Shown here piece by piece: positions 45,193 through 55,267 of a DNA stretch of 64,000 nt. Made by a program: the position numbers and the translations under genes. Under the pieces are notes generated by a model. It was not told the origin of the DNA. It did no database searches and saw only the letters and a program-made list of their open reading frames with translations. Positions within the stretch are counted from its first letter, which is position 1, and each line of letters starts with the position of its first letter. The DNA lies in the NCBI RefSeq assembly GCF_007828955.1, contig NZ_VIVR01000001.1:6138001-6202000 (forward strand). The letters are read 5' to 3'. This stretch comes from Kitasatospora atroaurantiaca. GTDB taxonomy: Bacteria; Actinomycetota; Actinomycetes; Streptomycetales; Streptomycetaceae.

Positions 45193-46107
45193 GTGGGGAA
45201 GCGACTGGCCCGCATCGGGCTGCCCTACCTGCTCCTGCTCCCCGCCCTCGCGCTGGAGCTGCTGATCCACCTGGTGCCCATGGTGGTCGGCATCGTGATG
45301 AGCTTCAAACAGCTCACCCAGTTCTTCATCCGGGACTGGTCGGCCGCACCCTGGACCGGCCTGGGGAACTACCGCATGTCGGTGGACATCAACGCCCCGG
45401 TCGGCCGGTCGCTGCTGAACTCGTTCTGGGTGACCTGCGCGTTCACCCTGCTGGCCGTCGGGCTCTCCTGCCTGCTCGGCACCACGGCCGCTATCCTGAT
45501 GCAGGACACCTTCCGCGGCAGGGGGCTGCTCCGCGCAGCCTTCCTGCTGCCCTACGCCCTGCCGGTCTACGCGGCCGTCATCACCTGGTCGTTCATGTTC
45601 CAGCGGGACACCGGCCTGGTCAACCACGTGCTGCACGACCAGCTCCACCTCACCTCCGACCGCCCGTTCTGGCTGCTCGGCGACAACAGCTTCACGGCAC
45701 TCGTGACCGTCTCGGTCTGGCGCTCCTGGCCGTTCGCCTTCCTGACCCTGACGGCCGGGCTGCAGAACATCCCGCGCGAGCTCTACGAGGCCGCGGCGAT
45801 GGACGGGGCCGGCATCTGGCAGCAGATCCGCCGGATCACCCTGCCCGCGCTGCGGCCGGTGAACCAGGTGCTGGTGCTGGTCCTGTTCCTCTGGACGTTC
45901 AACGACTTCAACACCCCGTACGTCCTGTTCGGGAAGTCCGCGCCCGAGGCGGCCGACCTCATCTCCATCCACATCTACCAATCCTCCTTCGTCACCTGGA
46001 ACTTCGGCGCCGGCTCGGCCATGTCGGTCCTGCTCCTGCTGTTCCTGCTGCTGGTGACGGCGGTCTACCTCTTCCTCACCTCGCGCCGGAGGGACGCCGA
46101 TGCTTAG
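45193..46107 (+). CDS. Sugar ABC importer permease 1 (MalF type)
   Basis: 304-aa inner-membrane subunit with six predicted helices and the EAA loop EAAAMDGAGIWQQIRRITLP (about residues 197-216) that contacts the ATPase. Starts with GTG two bases after the binding-protein stop and has no independent ribosome site, so translation is coupled. It overlaps the next permease by 8 bp. Confidence 0.93.
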   Translation: MGKRLARIGLPYLLLLPALALELLIHLVPMVVGIVMSFKQLTQFFIRDWSAAPWTGLGNYRMSVDINAPVGRSLLNSFWVTCAFTLLAVGLSCLLGTTAAILMQDTFRGRGLLRAAFLLPYALPVYAAVITWSFMFQRDTGLVNHVLHDQLHLTSDRPFWLLGDNSFTALVTVSVWRSWPFAFLTLTAGLQNIPRELYEAAAMDGAGIWQQIRRITLPALRPVNQVLVLVLFLWTFNDFNTPYVLFGKSAPEAADLISIHIYQSSFVTWNFGAGSAMSVLLLLFLLLVTAVYLFLTSRRRDADA

Positions 46108-46938
46108 GCCCCCTCCTTCCTTCCGGTGGACCAGGCGGATCCTGCTCACGCTGCTGTCGGTCTTCACGCTCACGCCGGTGTTCGTGATGCTCAGTTCCTC
46201 GCTGAAGCCGCTGCAGGACGTCCAGGGCCCGTTCCGCTGGATCCCCAGCGGGATCACCCTGCGCCCCTACCTGGACATCTGGAAGACCGTCCCGCTCGCC
46301 AAGTACTTCGTCAACTCGCTCATCGTGTCGGTGAGTTCGACGGTCTGCTCGGTGCTGATCGCGATCCTCGCGGCGTACGCGGTCAGCCGTTACCGCTTCC
46401 GGGGCCGGCGGCTGTTCACCGTCACCGTGCTCTCCACCCAGATGTTCCCCGGCATCCTCTTCCTGCTCCCGCTGTTCCTCATCTTCGTCAACATCGGCAA
46501 CTCCACCGGCGTGGCCCTCTACGGCAGCCGGGGCGGGCTGATCCTCACCTACCTGACCTTCTCGCTGCCCTTCTCCATCTGGATGCTGGTCGGCTACTTC
46601 GACTCCATCCCGCGCGATCTCGACGAGGCCGCGCTGGTGGACGGTTGCAGCCCGGTCGGCACGCTGCTGCGGATCGTCGTCCCGGCCGCCGTGCCCGGGA
46701 TCGTCGCTGTCAGCGTGTACTCCTTCATGACCGCCTGGGGCGAGGTGCTCTTCGCCTCGGTGATGACCAACGACACCACCCGCACCCTGGCCGTCGGCCT
46801 GCAGGGGTACTCCACCCAGACCGACGTGTACTGGAACCAGGTGATGGCCGCCTCACTGGTCGTCAGCGTGCCGGTGGTGGCCGGCTTCCTCCTGCTGCAG
46901 CGCTACCTGGTCGCCGGACTGACCGCAGGAGCCGTCAA

Positions 46939-46942
<4 letters not shown>
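46100..46942 (+). CDS. Sugar ABC importer permease 2 (MalG type)
   Basis: 280-aa membrane subunit, six helices, EAA loop DEAALVDGCSPVGTLLRIVV (about residues 176-195). Its start lies inside the end of permease 1 (8-bp overlap) and its stop overlaps the GH1 start as GTGA. Together with permease 1 it forms the channel; the energising ATPase must come from elsewhere. Confidence 0.93.
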
Positions 46943-48324
<1,382 letters not shown>

Positions 48325-48337
48325 CACCGACGGATGG

Positions 48338-49768
48338 TCACCGCTCTCCCTCGTACGCCCGGTGCAGCCGCTCGACGCCGTCGATGACCTGCGCCGGGCT
48401 CCGGGTGCAGGCGTAGCTCAGCCGCAGGTGCGGGGCCGGTGCCTCGGCGGCGAAGTACGGGCGGCCCGCGGTCACCGCCACCCCGGCCCTGAGCGCGGCG
48501 GCGGCCAGCGCGCCGTCGTCCGTGCCGTCCGGCAGCCGCAGCCAGAGGTGGTAGCCGCCGTACGGGACCTGCGGCCCGAGCAGCTCGGGGAGCGTACGGC
48601 GCAGGGCGCCGACGGCGGCCCGGCGCCGCTCCTCGAGCGCCGTCGCGAGTTCGCGCAGGTGCCGGGCCCAGGCGGGCGAGCCGACCAGCTCCAGGGCGGT
48701 CTCCTGGAGCGGGCGCGGGACGAAGAAGCTGTCCACCGCCTGGACGGCCCGCATCCGCTCCAGCGCCGGACCGTGCGCGGTGACGGCGCCGACCCGCAGG
48801 CTCGCCGAGGCGGCCTTGGTGAGCGAGCGGACGTGGACCACCACGCCGTCAGGGTCCTCGGCCGCGAGCGGCGGAGCGAGTGCGGGGGCGTCGGCGTGGA
48901 CCAGCCGGCGGGCGAAGTCGTCCTCGATCACGAAGGCTCCGGCCGCCCGCGCGATCCGCAGCACCTCGCGCCGGCGGGTGGCGGAGAGCACGGCGCCGGT
49001 CGGGTTCTGGAACAGCGGCTGGCAGACGAAGGCCCGGGCGTGAGTGGCGGCGAAGGCGTCCGCCAGCAGGTCGGTACGGACGCCCTCGCCGTCGACGGGG
49101 ACCGGGACGGGCCGGAGTCCGGCGGCCCTGGCGACGGCCAGCGTGCCGGGGTAGGTGGGGGACTCGACCAGGATGGGTGCGCCGGGAGCGACCAGCGAGC
49201 GCATGGCCGTGGTGAGCGCGCTCTGCCCACCCGCCGTGACCAGGACGTCCGAGGCGCCGAGGTCCCCTCCGATGTCCCGGGCGAACCAGGCGCGCAGCTC
49301 GGTCAGGCCCTCGACGGGCGGTCGGCCCCAGGCTCCCGGCCGCCTGCCGGCCCTGGCCAGCGCGGCGGCCAGGGCACGTTCGGGCTGGAGGGACGGGTGC
49401 AGGTACCCGCTGTTCAGGTCGACGATGTCGGGCGGCGGCACGGCCAGCGCGCCGAGGACCCCGGAGGCGTCGGTGCTCCGGGCCGGCACCCGGCCGGCCT
49501 CGGCGCTGAGCGCCACCTCCTGCCAGGAGACGTCCCTGGGCGCGGGGGCGGCGCCGCGCGGCTCGGCCCGGAAGACACCGGCACCGGGCCGGGAGACCAC
49601 CAGTCCCTCGGTCACCAGGGCGGCGATCGCCCGGGAGACGGTCACCGGGCTCACCTGGTGTCGCTCGGTCAGGGCTCGGCTCGACGGCAGCTTCTCACCG
49701 ACCGAGTAGCGGTCGAGCTCCCTACGGAGGATGTCCGCCAGTTCGGCCACACTGCTACGCTCGTGCAT
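48338..49768 (-). CDS. MocR-type GntR regulator with aminotransferase-like domain
   Basis: 476-aa PLP-binding regulator: N-terminal GntR winged helix (YSVGEKLPSSRALTERHQVS, about residues 20-39) and a fold-type I aminotransferase domain with the PLP Lys in SLTKAAS (about residue 320). The start ATG at 49768 overlaps the ATG of the divergent exporter gene by two bases, so I reject the longer frame to 50209. MocR regulators usually activate or repress the divergent gene. Direct repeats AGCAC(AA)GATAGCG at 49772-49808 are a likely binding site, inside the exporter coding sequence. Confidence 0.9.
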   Translation of the reverse strand: MHERSSVAELADILRRELDRYSVGEKLPSSRALTERHQVSPVTVSRAIAALVTEGLVVSRPGAGVFRAEPRGAAPAPRDVSWQEVALSAEAGRVPARSTDASGVLGALAVPPPDIVDLNSGYLHPSLQPERALAAALARAGRRPGAWGRPPVEGLTELRAWFARDIGGDLGASDVLVTAGGQSALTTAMRSLVAPGAPILVESPTYPGTLAVARAAGLRPVPVPVDGEGVRTDLLADAFAATHARAFVCQPLFQNPTGAVLSATRRREVLRIARAAGAFVIEDDFARRLVHADAPALAPPLAAEDPDGVVVHVRSLTKAASASLRVGAVTAHGPALERMRAVQAVDSFFVPRPLQETALELVGSPAWARHLRELATALEERRRAAVGALRRTLPELLGPQVPYGGYHLWLRLPDGTDDGALAAAALRAGVAVTAGRPYFAAEAPAPHLRLSYACTRSPAQVIDGVERLHRAYEGER

Positions 49769-50660
49769 GACAGCACAAGATAGCGCTATTCGGCCGAGCA
49801 CGATAGCGGTGGGCGGCACCGCCCTCTCGGCACTCGCCGTGCTCTCCTTCTCCTTCAGCTTCCCCGCCACGGTCTGGGCGCTGGACGGCTTCGGCCCGTG
49901 GACGGCGACCGGTCTGCGCGGTGTGCTGGCCGCAGCGGTCGCCGCCGTCTGCCTGACCGCGCGTCGGGTCCCGGTGCCCGCGCGGCGGCACTGGCCGGGT
50001 CTGCTGGCGGTGGCCGGCGGCTGCGTGGTGGGCTTCCCCCTGCTCACCACGCTGGCCCTGCGGACCTCGTCGACGGCACACTCGGCCGTCGTCATCGGCA
50101 TCCTCCCGCTGGCCACCGCCGTGTTCTCGGCCGTCCGTTCCGGTGCCCGCCCGTCCCGCACCTTCTGGTGCGCCGCGCTGGTCGGCGCCGTCGCCGTGCT
50201 CGGCTTCACGGTGCAGCAGAGCCACGGCGGCCCGTCCCTCGCCGACCTGTACCTCTTCGGCGCGCTGCTCGTCTGCGCGGCCGGCTACGCGGAGGGCGGA
50301 CGTCTCGCGCGCGAGCTGCCGGGCTGGCAGGTGATCGCCTGGGGCGTGCTGGCCGCGCTGCCGGTGACGGTACTGACCACGCTGCTCGCCCTCCCCGCCG
50401 AGCCGGTCCACCTCACCGCGCAGGCCCTCTCGGGTCTGGCGTACCTGGCGGTGGTCTCCCAGTTCGGCGGCTTCGTGCTCTGGTACCGGGGCATGGCCGT
50501 GATCGGCGTCCCGAAGGCCAGTCAGCTCCAGCTCGCGCAGCCCCTGCTCACCCTGGTCTGGGCGGCGCTGGTGCTGGGCGAGCAGCCGTCCACCGCGGCG
50601 CCTGTGACGGCGCTCGCGGTGCTGGGCTGCATCGCCGTCACCCAGCGCACCCGGGGCTGA
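49767..50660 (+). CDS. EamA/DMT-family exporter
   Basis: 297-aa drug/metabolite transporter with ten predicted helices in two EamA repeats; typical second-half motif LWYRGMAVIGVPKASQLQLAQP (about residues 240-261). ATG 49767 is embedded in the CATG shared with the divergent MocR start. No ribosome site precedes it except sequence within the MocR gene, so initiation may be leaderless, or may use GTG 49809. Context suggests export of an amino-acid-like or PLP-related metabolite controlled by the MocR protein. Confidence 0.88.
   Translation: MTAQDSAIRPSTIAVGGTALSALAVLSFSFSFPATVWALDGFGPWTATGLRGVLAAAVAAVCLTARRVPVPARRHWPGLLAVAGGCVVGFPLLTTLALRTSSTAHSAVVIGILPLATAVFSAVRSGARPSRTFWCAALVGAVAVLGFTVQQSHGGPSLADLYLFGALLVCAAGYAEGGRLARELPGWQVIAWGVLAALPVTVLTTLLALPAEPVHLTAQALSGLAYLAVVSQFGGFVLWYRGMAVIGVPKASQLQLAQPLLTLVWAALVLGEQPSTAAPVTALAVLGCIAVTQRTRG
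49772..49808. promoter_or_regulatory. MocR-type direct repeats and 10-bp palindrome
   Basis: Direct repeats AGCACAAGATAGCG (49772-49785) and AGCACGATAGCG (49797-49808), with GATAGCG units 23 bp apart, about two helical turns. The palindrome ATAGCGCTAT (49780-49789) overlaps. On the minus strand TATCTT (49777-49782) could be the -10 of a leaderless regulator mRNA starting near 49768. Confidence 0.5.
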
Positions 50661-50684
50661 CGGTGTGCCGGCAACCGGCCGGGA

Positions 50685-51776
50685 CTACTTGATCCCGGCC
50701 GCGTTGCAGGCGTCCGCGTACTGCTCGTTGCAGATGTCCGCCGCCTTGTAGAGACCGCCGGCTATCACCGTGGCGGCCACCTTCTGCTTGGTCACGACGA
50801 TCGGGGAGAGCAGCATGGACGGAATCTTGGCCCCGCCCTCGCTGTCGGAGATCGAGCTGGCCACCGAGGTGATGTCCAGGCCCTTCAGCAGGTAGACGGC
50901 GATGTTGGCGGCCGCGTCGGCCTCCGGCTTGTACGGCTTGTAGATGGTGTATGCCTGCTCGCCGGCGAGAATCCGGCGGACGGCGTCGATCGAGGCGTCC
51001 TGGCCGCCGACCGGGATGTTCTTCATGCCGGCGCTCTTGAGCGTCTCGATGACGGAGGCGGCCATGCCGTCGTTGGCGGAGTAGACCGCCTGGAAGCCGT
51101 CCTTGCCGAGGCTGTGGATGGCCTCGTTCGTCTTCTGGGCGGCGACGGCGGGCTTCCACTCGCCGGACTGCTCGTAGACGATCTTCTTGACCTTGCCGTC
51201 CAGGGCCTTGTGCGCGCCGGCCTTGAACATCGCGGCGTTCGGGTCGGCCTCGGAACCGTTGATCATGACGATGTCGGCGTTGCCGGCCTTCGACCCGAGG
51301 GCGTCGAGCAGGGCCTGCCCCTGGAGCTCGCCGGTCCGCTGGTTGTCGAAGGAGACGTACGCGGCCACGTTGCCGGCGGCCAGCCGGTCGTACGCGATCA
51401 CCTTGGTGCCCTTGCGGGCGGCGGCGTCGACCCAGGAGGCGGTGCTCTTCGCGTTGACCGGGTCGAGCAGGATGACCTTGACGCCCTTGGCGAGCAGGTT
51501 GTCGAACTGCTGCTTCTGGGTGGCCTCGTCGCCGTCCGCGTTGGCGTAGTCGACGGTGCACTTGGTGCACAGGCCTGCGATCGAGGACTCGATCAGCGGC
51601 CGGTCGAAGGACTCGTACCGGGTGGAAGAGGACTTCTCGGGCAGCAGCAGACCGACGATCTTGCTGCTGGCGGAGCCCGACTTCGCTGCGCCGCCGTCCT
51701 GGCCGCAGGCGGCCAGCGTGAGCGCCATCGACACAGCGGCCATGCCGACGATGGTGCGACGCGTCATTGCGTTCAT
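50685..51776 (-). CDS. Xylose/ribose-type sugar-binding lipoprotein (orphan)
   Basis: 363-aa extracellular binding protein of the XylF/RbsB class (LacI-like periplasmic fold). Signal peptide with lipobox LAAC, Cys24. Mature motifs: VGLLLPEKSSSTRYESFDRP near the N-terminus, YDRLAAG, VSFDNQRTGELQGQALL, AVYSANDGMAASVI and VGGQDASIDAVRRIL, all typical of XylF proteins. A start at Met4 is possible. No permease or ATPase gene lies within the window on either side, so it works with components elsewhere or as a sensor. Regulated probably through the 16-bp palindrome at 51801. Confidence 0.9.
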   Translation of the reverse strand: MNAMTRRTIVGMAAVSMALTLAACGQDGGAAKSGSASSKIVGLLLPEKSSSTRYESFDRPLIESSIAGLCTKCTVDYANADGDEATQKQQFDNLLAKGVKVILLDPVNAKSTASWVDAAARKGTKVIAYDRLAAGNVAAYVSFDNQRTGELQGQALLDALGSKAGNADIVMINGSEADPNAAMFKAGAHKALDGKVKKIVYEQSGEWKPAVAAQKTNEAIHSLGKDGFQAVYSANDGMAASVIETLKSAGMKNIPVGGQDASIDAVRRILAGEQAYTIYKPYKPEADAAANIAVYLLKGLDITSVASSISDSEGGAKIPSMLLSPIVVTKQKVAATVIAGGLYKAADICNEQYADACNAAGIK

Positions 51777-51800
51777 GGTGGGTGGTGCCTCCCTGACTTC

Positions 51801-51816
51801 GCCGCAACGTTGCGGC
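51801..51816. promoter_or_regulatory. 16-bp perfect palindrome, LacI/ROK-like operator
   Basis: GCCGCAACGTTGCGGC ends 25 bases before the start of the sugar-binding protein gene and just upstream of its ribosome site (GGGAGG). The central AACGTT with CpG is typical of LacI-family operators. A bound repressor would block the leader or promoter. Confidence 0.65.
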
Positions 51817-51841
51817 TGAGGAGGGAGTCAAGCTGCCGCGC

Positions 51842-51893
51842 CGACTTGGCGTCAAGAATTAAACCATCAGGTCGGGCGTCGTGCGCCAAGTCG
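51842..51893. promoter_or_regulatory. Inverted repeat flanking the orphan binding-protein promoter
   Basis: Perfect 10-bp arms CGACTTGGCG (51842-51851) and CGCCAAGTCG (51884-51893), 32-bp spacer. The left arm overlaps TCTTGACGCCA (51847-51857, minus strand), a likely -35 region. The spacing suggests two separate half-site dimers more than a transcript hairpin. Confidence 0.4.
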
Positions 51894-51981
51894 TTACCTT
51901 ATGGAGCACCGAGCTGCTCGGTCTCCGGCGCTGGATGTGTGGCAGCGACAACTCTTCAACGCGGCCGGCCCCTGCCCGGCG

Positions 51982-52392
51982 TCACGGGCTGACGGGATCC
52001 CAGGGGCCCTGCTCACGGCGGGCCTCGGTGTCGGTGCCCGGCCAGGGCGGCATGGTCACCGCGACGATCTGCAGCGGCGAGCCGCCCTGGTCCGCGCGGA
52101 ACTGGAAGGCCGTGCCGAGCGGGATGGTCACGGCCGTGCCCGGGCGCAGGGAGGTCACCTCCGCCAGGCCGTTCTGGCGGCGCCAGATCAAGCCGGTGCC
52201 CTGGGTGACGTACCAGATCTCCTGGACGGTGGCGTGCGAGACGGCGCGGGAGACCGCCCCCGGCGCCAGTTCGAACCGAGCAAGACTGCCGAGCCCGGCG
52301 AGGGCGGCCAGCGGCCGGACGGTCGAGCCGTCCGGCGCGTCGACGGTGAGTGCCTCCTCCACCGTCCAGCTGCCGAACGGTGTGTACGCCAT
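51982..52392 (-). CDS. Cupin-domain protein
   Basis: 136-aa single cupin (small beta barrel). Strands match the RmlC-like pattern: VSHATVQEIWYVTQGTG (motif 1 region, one His then Glu) and the LRPGTAVTIPLGTAFQFRA segment (motif 2 region, without the usual His). With few metal-ligand His it may bind no metal, or bind a sugar or small acid without catalysis. Start ATG 52392 behind GGAGGAG, seven bases. Lies 32 bp downstream of the EamA gene on the same strand, so probably co-transcribed. Function unknown. Confidence 0.82.
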   Translation of the reverse strand: MAYTPFGSWTVEEALTVDAPDGSTVRPLAALAGLGSLARFELAPGAVSRAVSHATVQEIWYVTQGTGLIWRRQNGLAEVTSLRPGTAVTIPLGTAFQFRADQGGSPLQIVAVTMPPWPGTDTEARREQGPWDPVSP

Positions 52393-52424
52393 CGGGTGAC
52401 TCCTCCCCGGGCCGGCCTCGGCGG

Positions 52425-53396
52425 TCAGCGTTCGGTACGGACGACCAGACAGACCCCGGCGACCACGATGGCACCGCCCAGCAGGATCGGCCAGGTCAGC
52501 GGCTCGGCCAGGACCAGCCAGCCCAGGAAGACGGCCACGACCGGATTGACGTACGCGTACGTCGACACCAGGGGCAGCGGGGCCGACTGCAGCAGCCAGG
52601 CGTACGCGGTGAAGGCCACCAGCGAGCCGAAGACCACCAGGTAGGCGAGCGCGACCCAGGACCGGGTCGAGATCGTGGCCAGGTCCAGCCCCTGCGGCTC
52701 GCCCCGGAGAGCGGCCACCACCAGGCAGCCGAGCCCGCCCGCGATCATCTCGTACACGCCGGCGGCGAACGGGTTGGCGGGCATCTCGAGCCGGGACGCC
52801 AGGAAGGAGCCCCCGGACCACATCAGCGTCGCCCCGATCACCGAGAGCACCCCGGCCAGCCGCACCTCGCCGCTCAGCCCGGGCGCCGTCAGCACCGCGA
52901 GCCCGACCAGACCCAGCAGCACCCCGCCGATCGTCATGACCGGGGTGCGCTGCCCTGCCGCCCGGCGTAGCAGGACGACCCAGAGCGGTACCGCGGCCAC
53001 CAGCAGCGCCGCCAGCCCGGACGGCACGTCCTGCTCGGCCAGGACGACCAGCCCGTTGCCGCCGAGCAGCAGCATCAGGCCCACGCCGGCGGCCGAAGCC
53101 AGCTGACGCCGGTTCACCCGGAGCGCCGACGGGCCCTGCCTCCAGGCGACCAGCGCGGCCAGTGCCAGACCGGCCGTGATGAAGCGGGCGGTGGCCGAGA
53201 GGAAGGGCGGCATGGTCTCGACCGCGACGCGGATGGCGAGGTAGGTGGAGCCCCAGACCACGTAGACGATGCCGAGGGCGGCCCAGACGGTGCCGGAGGT
53301 CCGTACCCGGGCGGGGGCCAGGTCGGTGGGTCCGGAGACGGAGAGGTCGGTGGGGCAGGAGGGGTCGGAGGCGGACTGCCGTGACGCCGCTGTCAT
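52425..53396 (-). CDS. EamA/RhaT-family transporter (YedA-like)
   Basis: 323-aa membrane protein with ten predicted helices in two EamA halves; the first half begins VVWGSTYLAIRVAVETMPPF, the classic YedA-type opening. The N-terminal 45 residues are polar and variable. Start ATG 53396 has GGGAG about six bases upstream; the longer frame to 53450 is rejected. Likely exporter of amino acids or other metabolites; substrate not predictable. Heads a two-gene unit with the cupin. Confidence 0.9.
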   Translation of the reverse strand: MTAASRQSASDPSCPTDLSVSGPTDLAPARVRTSGTVWAALGIVYVVWGSTYLAIRVAVETMPPFLSATARFITAGLALAALVAWRQGPSALRVNRRQLASAAGVGLMLLLGGNGLVVLAEQDVPSGLAALLVAAVPLWVVLLRRAAGQRTPVMTIGGVLLGLVGLAVLTAPGLSGEVRLAGVLSVIGATLMWSGGSFLASRLEMPANPFAAGVYEMIAGGLGCLVVAALRGEPQGLDLATISTRSWVALAYLVVFGSLVAFTAYAWLLQSAPLPLVSTYAYVNPVVAVFLGWLVLAEPLTWPILLGGAIVVAGVCLVVRTER

Positions 53397-53619
53397 GTGC
53401 TTCTCCCGGAATTGGTGCTGTACGGCGTATGGCACCACATCGCGCCGCAAAGCGCGAGATCCCTCGTCGGGCCGCCTGTGGCCGCGACCGGATCCGGACG
53501 CGGCGCGCCCCGCCCACGGTCGGCCGAGTGGCTGAACCGGACCCGCCCACCGCCCGGCGCGTCCCGGCGCCGCGCGGGCAGGTGGTACGCATGGACGGTG
53601 CGTGGGAGGAGCAGCCGTC

Positions 53620-55110
53620 GTGGAGTGGTTCGCGGCACCTGAGTACTGGCTGGCCCGAGCGGTCTTCCAACGGCTGATCGCCGCCCTCTACCTGATCGGG
53701 TTTCTGACCGCGGCCAACCAGTTCCGCGCACTGATCGGCGAGCACGGCATGCTGCCCGTCCCGCGCTTCGTGGCCCAGGTGCCGATGCGCGCCTCGCCCA
53801 GCCTCTTCCATCTCCACTACTCGGACCGCACCTTCGCCGCCGTGTCCTGGGCGGGTACCGCGCTCGCCGCCGCCGTGCTCGCGGGGGCGGGGGACCATGT
53901 CCCGCTCGGCGTGGCGATGGCCTTCTGGGCCGTGCTGTGGGTGCTCTACCTGTCGATCGTCAACGTCGGCCAGACCTGGTACGCCTTCGGCTGGGAGTCC
54001 CTGCTGCTGGAAGCCGGCTTCCTGGCGGCCTTCCTCGGCAACGAACGGGTCGCACCGCCCGTGCTGGTGATGTGGCTGCTGCGCTGGCTGCTGTTCCGGG
54101 TCGAGTTCGGGGCGGGCCTGATCAAGCTGCGGGGCGACAGCTGCTGGCGCGACCTGACCTGCCTGCGCTACCACCACGAGACCCAGCCGATGCCGGGCCC
54201 GCTGAGCTGGTTCTTCCACCACCTTCCCAGCCCGCTCCACCGGGTCGAGGCGGCGGCGAACCACTTCGTCCAACTGGTGGTGCCGGTCGCCCTCTTCCTG
54301 CCGCAGCCGGTGGCGAGCGTGGCCGCCGCCCTGGTCGTGACGACCCAGCTCTGGCTCATCACCTCCGGAAACTTCGCCTGGCTCAACTGGCTGACCATCG
54401 CCCTGGCCCTCTCGGTCGTGGACGCACCGTCCGCCTCGGCACTGTTCCCGCTGCCGGACCCGCCCGCCTTCCACGCGGAGCCGCTCTGGTTCGAGGTACT
54501 CGTGCTCGCGCTGACCGTCCTGGTCGTGGTGCTCAGCTACTGGCCGGCCCGCAATCTGGTCTCGCGCCGCCAGCTGATGAACCGTTCGTTCAACCGGCTC
54601 CACCTGGTCAACGCGTACGGCGCGTTCGGCTCCGTCAACCGGCTGCGCCTGGAGGTGGTGGTCGAGGGCACGGCGGAGCCGGTGCTCGGCGCCGGGACGG
54701 TCTGGCAGGAGTACGGCTTCAAGGGCAAGCCCACCGAGCCGAGGCGGATGCCGCGTCAGGTGGCGCCGTACCACCTGCGGCTGGACTGGCTGATGTGGTT
54801 CGCCGGCATCTCCCCGGTGTACGCACGATCCTGGTTCGCCCCCTTCATGGCGAGACTGCTGGTCAACGATCCGGTCACGCTCAAGCTGCTGCACCGGAAC
54901 CCCTTCCCGGACGAACCACCTGCCCATGTCCGCGCGCTGCTCTACCACTACCGGTTCACCACGTGGCGTGCGCTGCGTACGACCGGTGCCTGGTGGGAAC
55001 GGCGCCTGGTACGCGAGTTCCTGCCCCCGGTGACGCTGCGCGACCTGGCCTACCTGGTGGCACACCACCCGGCGCGGCCGCCCGTCAAGCCACCTGGGAA
55101 ACCGCCCTGA
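53620..55110 (+). CDS. Lipase maturation factor (LMF1)-like membrane protein
   Basis: 496-aa polytopic protein related to the LMF family: helices across most of residues 15-310, conserved GWESLLLEAGF (near 125), LLRWLLFRVEFGAGLIKLRGDSCW (near 150) and PLSWFFHHLP. The C-terminal domain has NRLHLVNAYGAFGSVNRLRLEVVVEG and WQEYGFKGKP, hallmarks of bacterial LMF homologues. In animals LMF1 helps lipases fold; bacterial function is unknown. GTG 53620 has GGAGGAG about nine bases upstream; 53602 is an alternative. Stands alone. Confidence 0.87.
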   Translation: MEWFAAPEYWLARAVFQRLIAALYLIGFLTAANQFRALIGEHGMLPVPRFVAQVPMRASPSLFHLHYSDRTFAAVSWAGTALAAAVLAGAGDHVPLGVAMAFWAVLWVLYLSIVNVGQTWYAFGWESLLLEAGFLAAFLGNERVAPPVLVMWLLRWLLFRVEFGAGLIKLRGDSCWRDLTCLRYHHETQPMPGPLSWFFHHLPSPLHRVEAAANHFVQLVVPVALFLPQPVASVAAALVVTTQLWLITSGNFAWLNWLTIALALSVVDAPSASALFPLPDPPAFHAEPLWFEVLVLALTVLVVVLSYWPARNLVSRRQLMNRSFNRLHLVNAYGAFGSVNRLRLEVVVEGTAEPVLGAGTVWQEYGFKGKPTEPRRMPRQVAPYHLRLDWLMWFAGISPVYARSWFAPFMARLLVNDPVTLKLLHRNPFPDEPPAHVRALLYHYRFTTWRALRTTGAWWERRLVREFLPPVTLRDLAYLVAHHPARPPVKPPGKPP

Positions 55111-55267
55111 CCGCGCCACGGTGGGCCGTACCGGACCGGGTACGTGCACGCCTCGAACGGCCACCCGTATCCTGGGCGTCCGCGCGGGGCTCCCTGCTCC
55201 TCCCGCCCGCTCCGCCGGACTCCCGTGTCCCGTCCCCTGCCTGCCCTGCCACGAACCGGACTTCACC

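Noticed and set aside
46126..46938. N-terminal extension of the GH1 gene by 271 codons
   Set aside because: Arg/Pro-rich out-of-frame reading of the permease gene; GTG 46939 has a good ribosome site and gives the family length.
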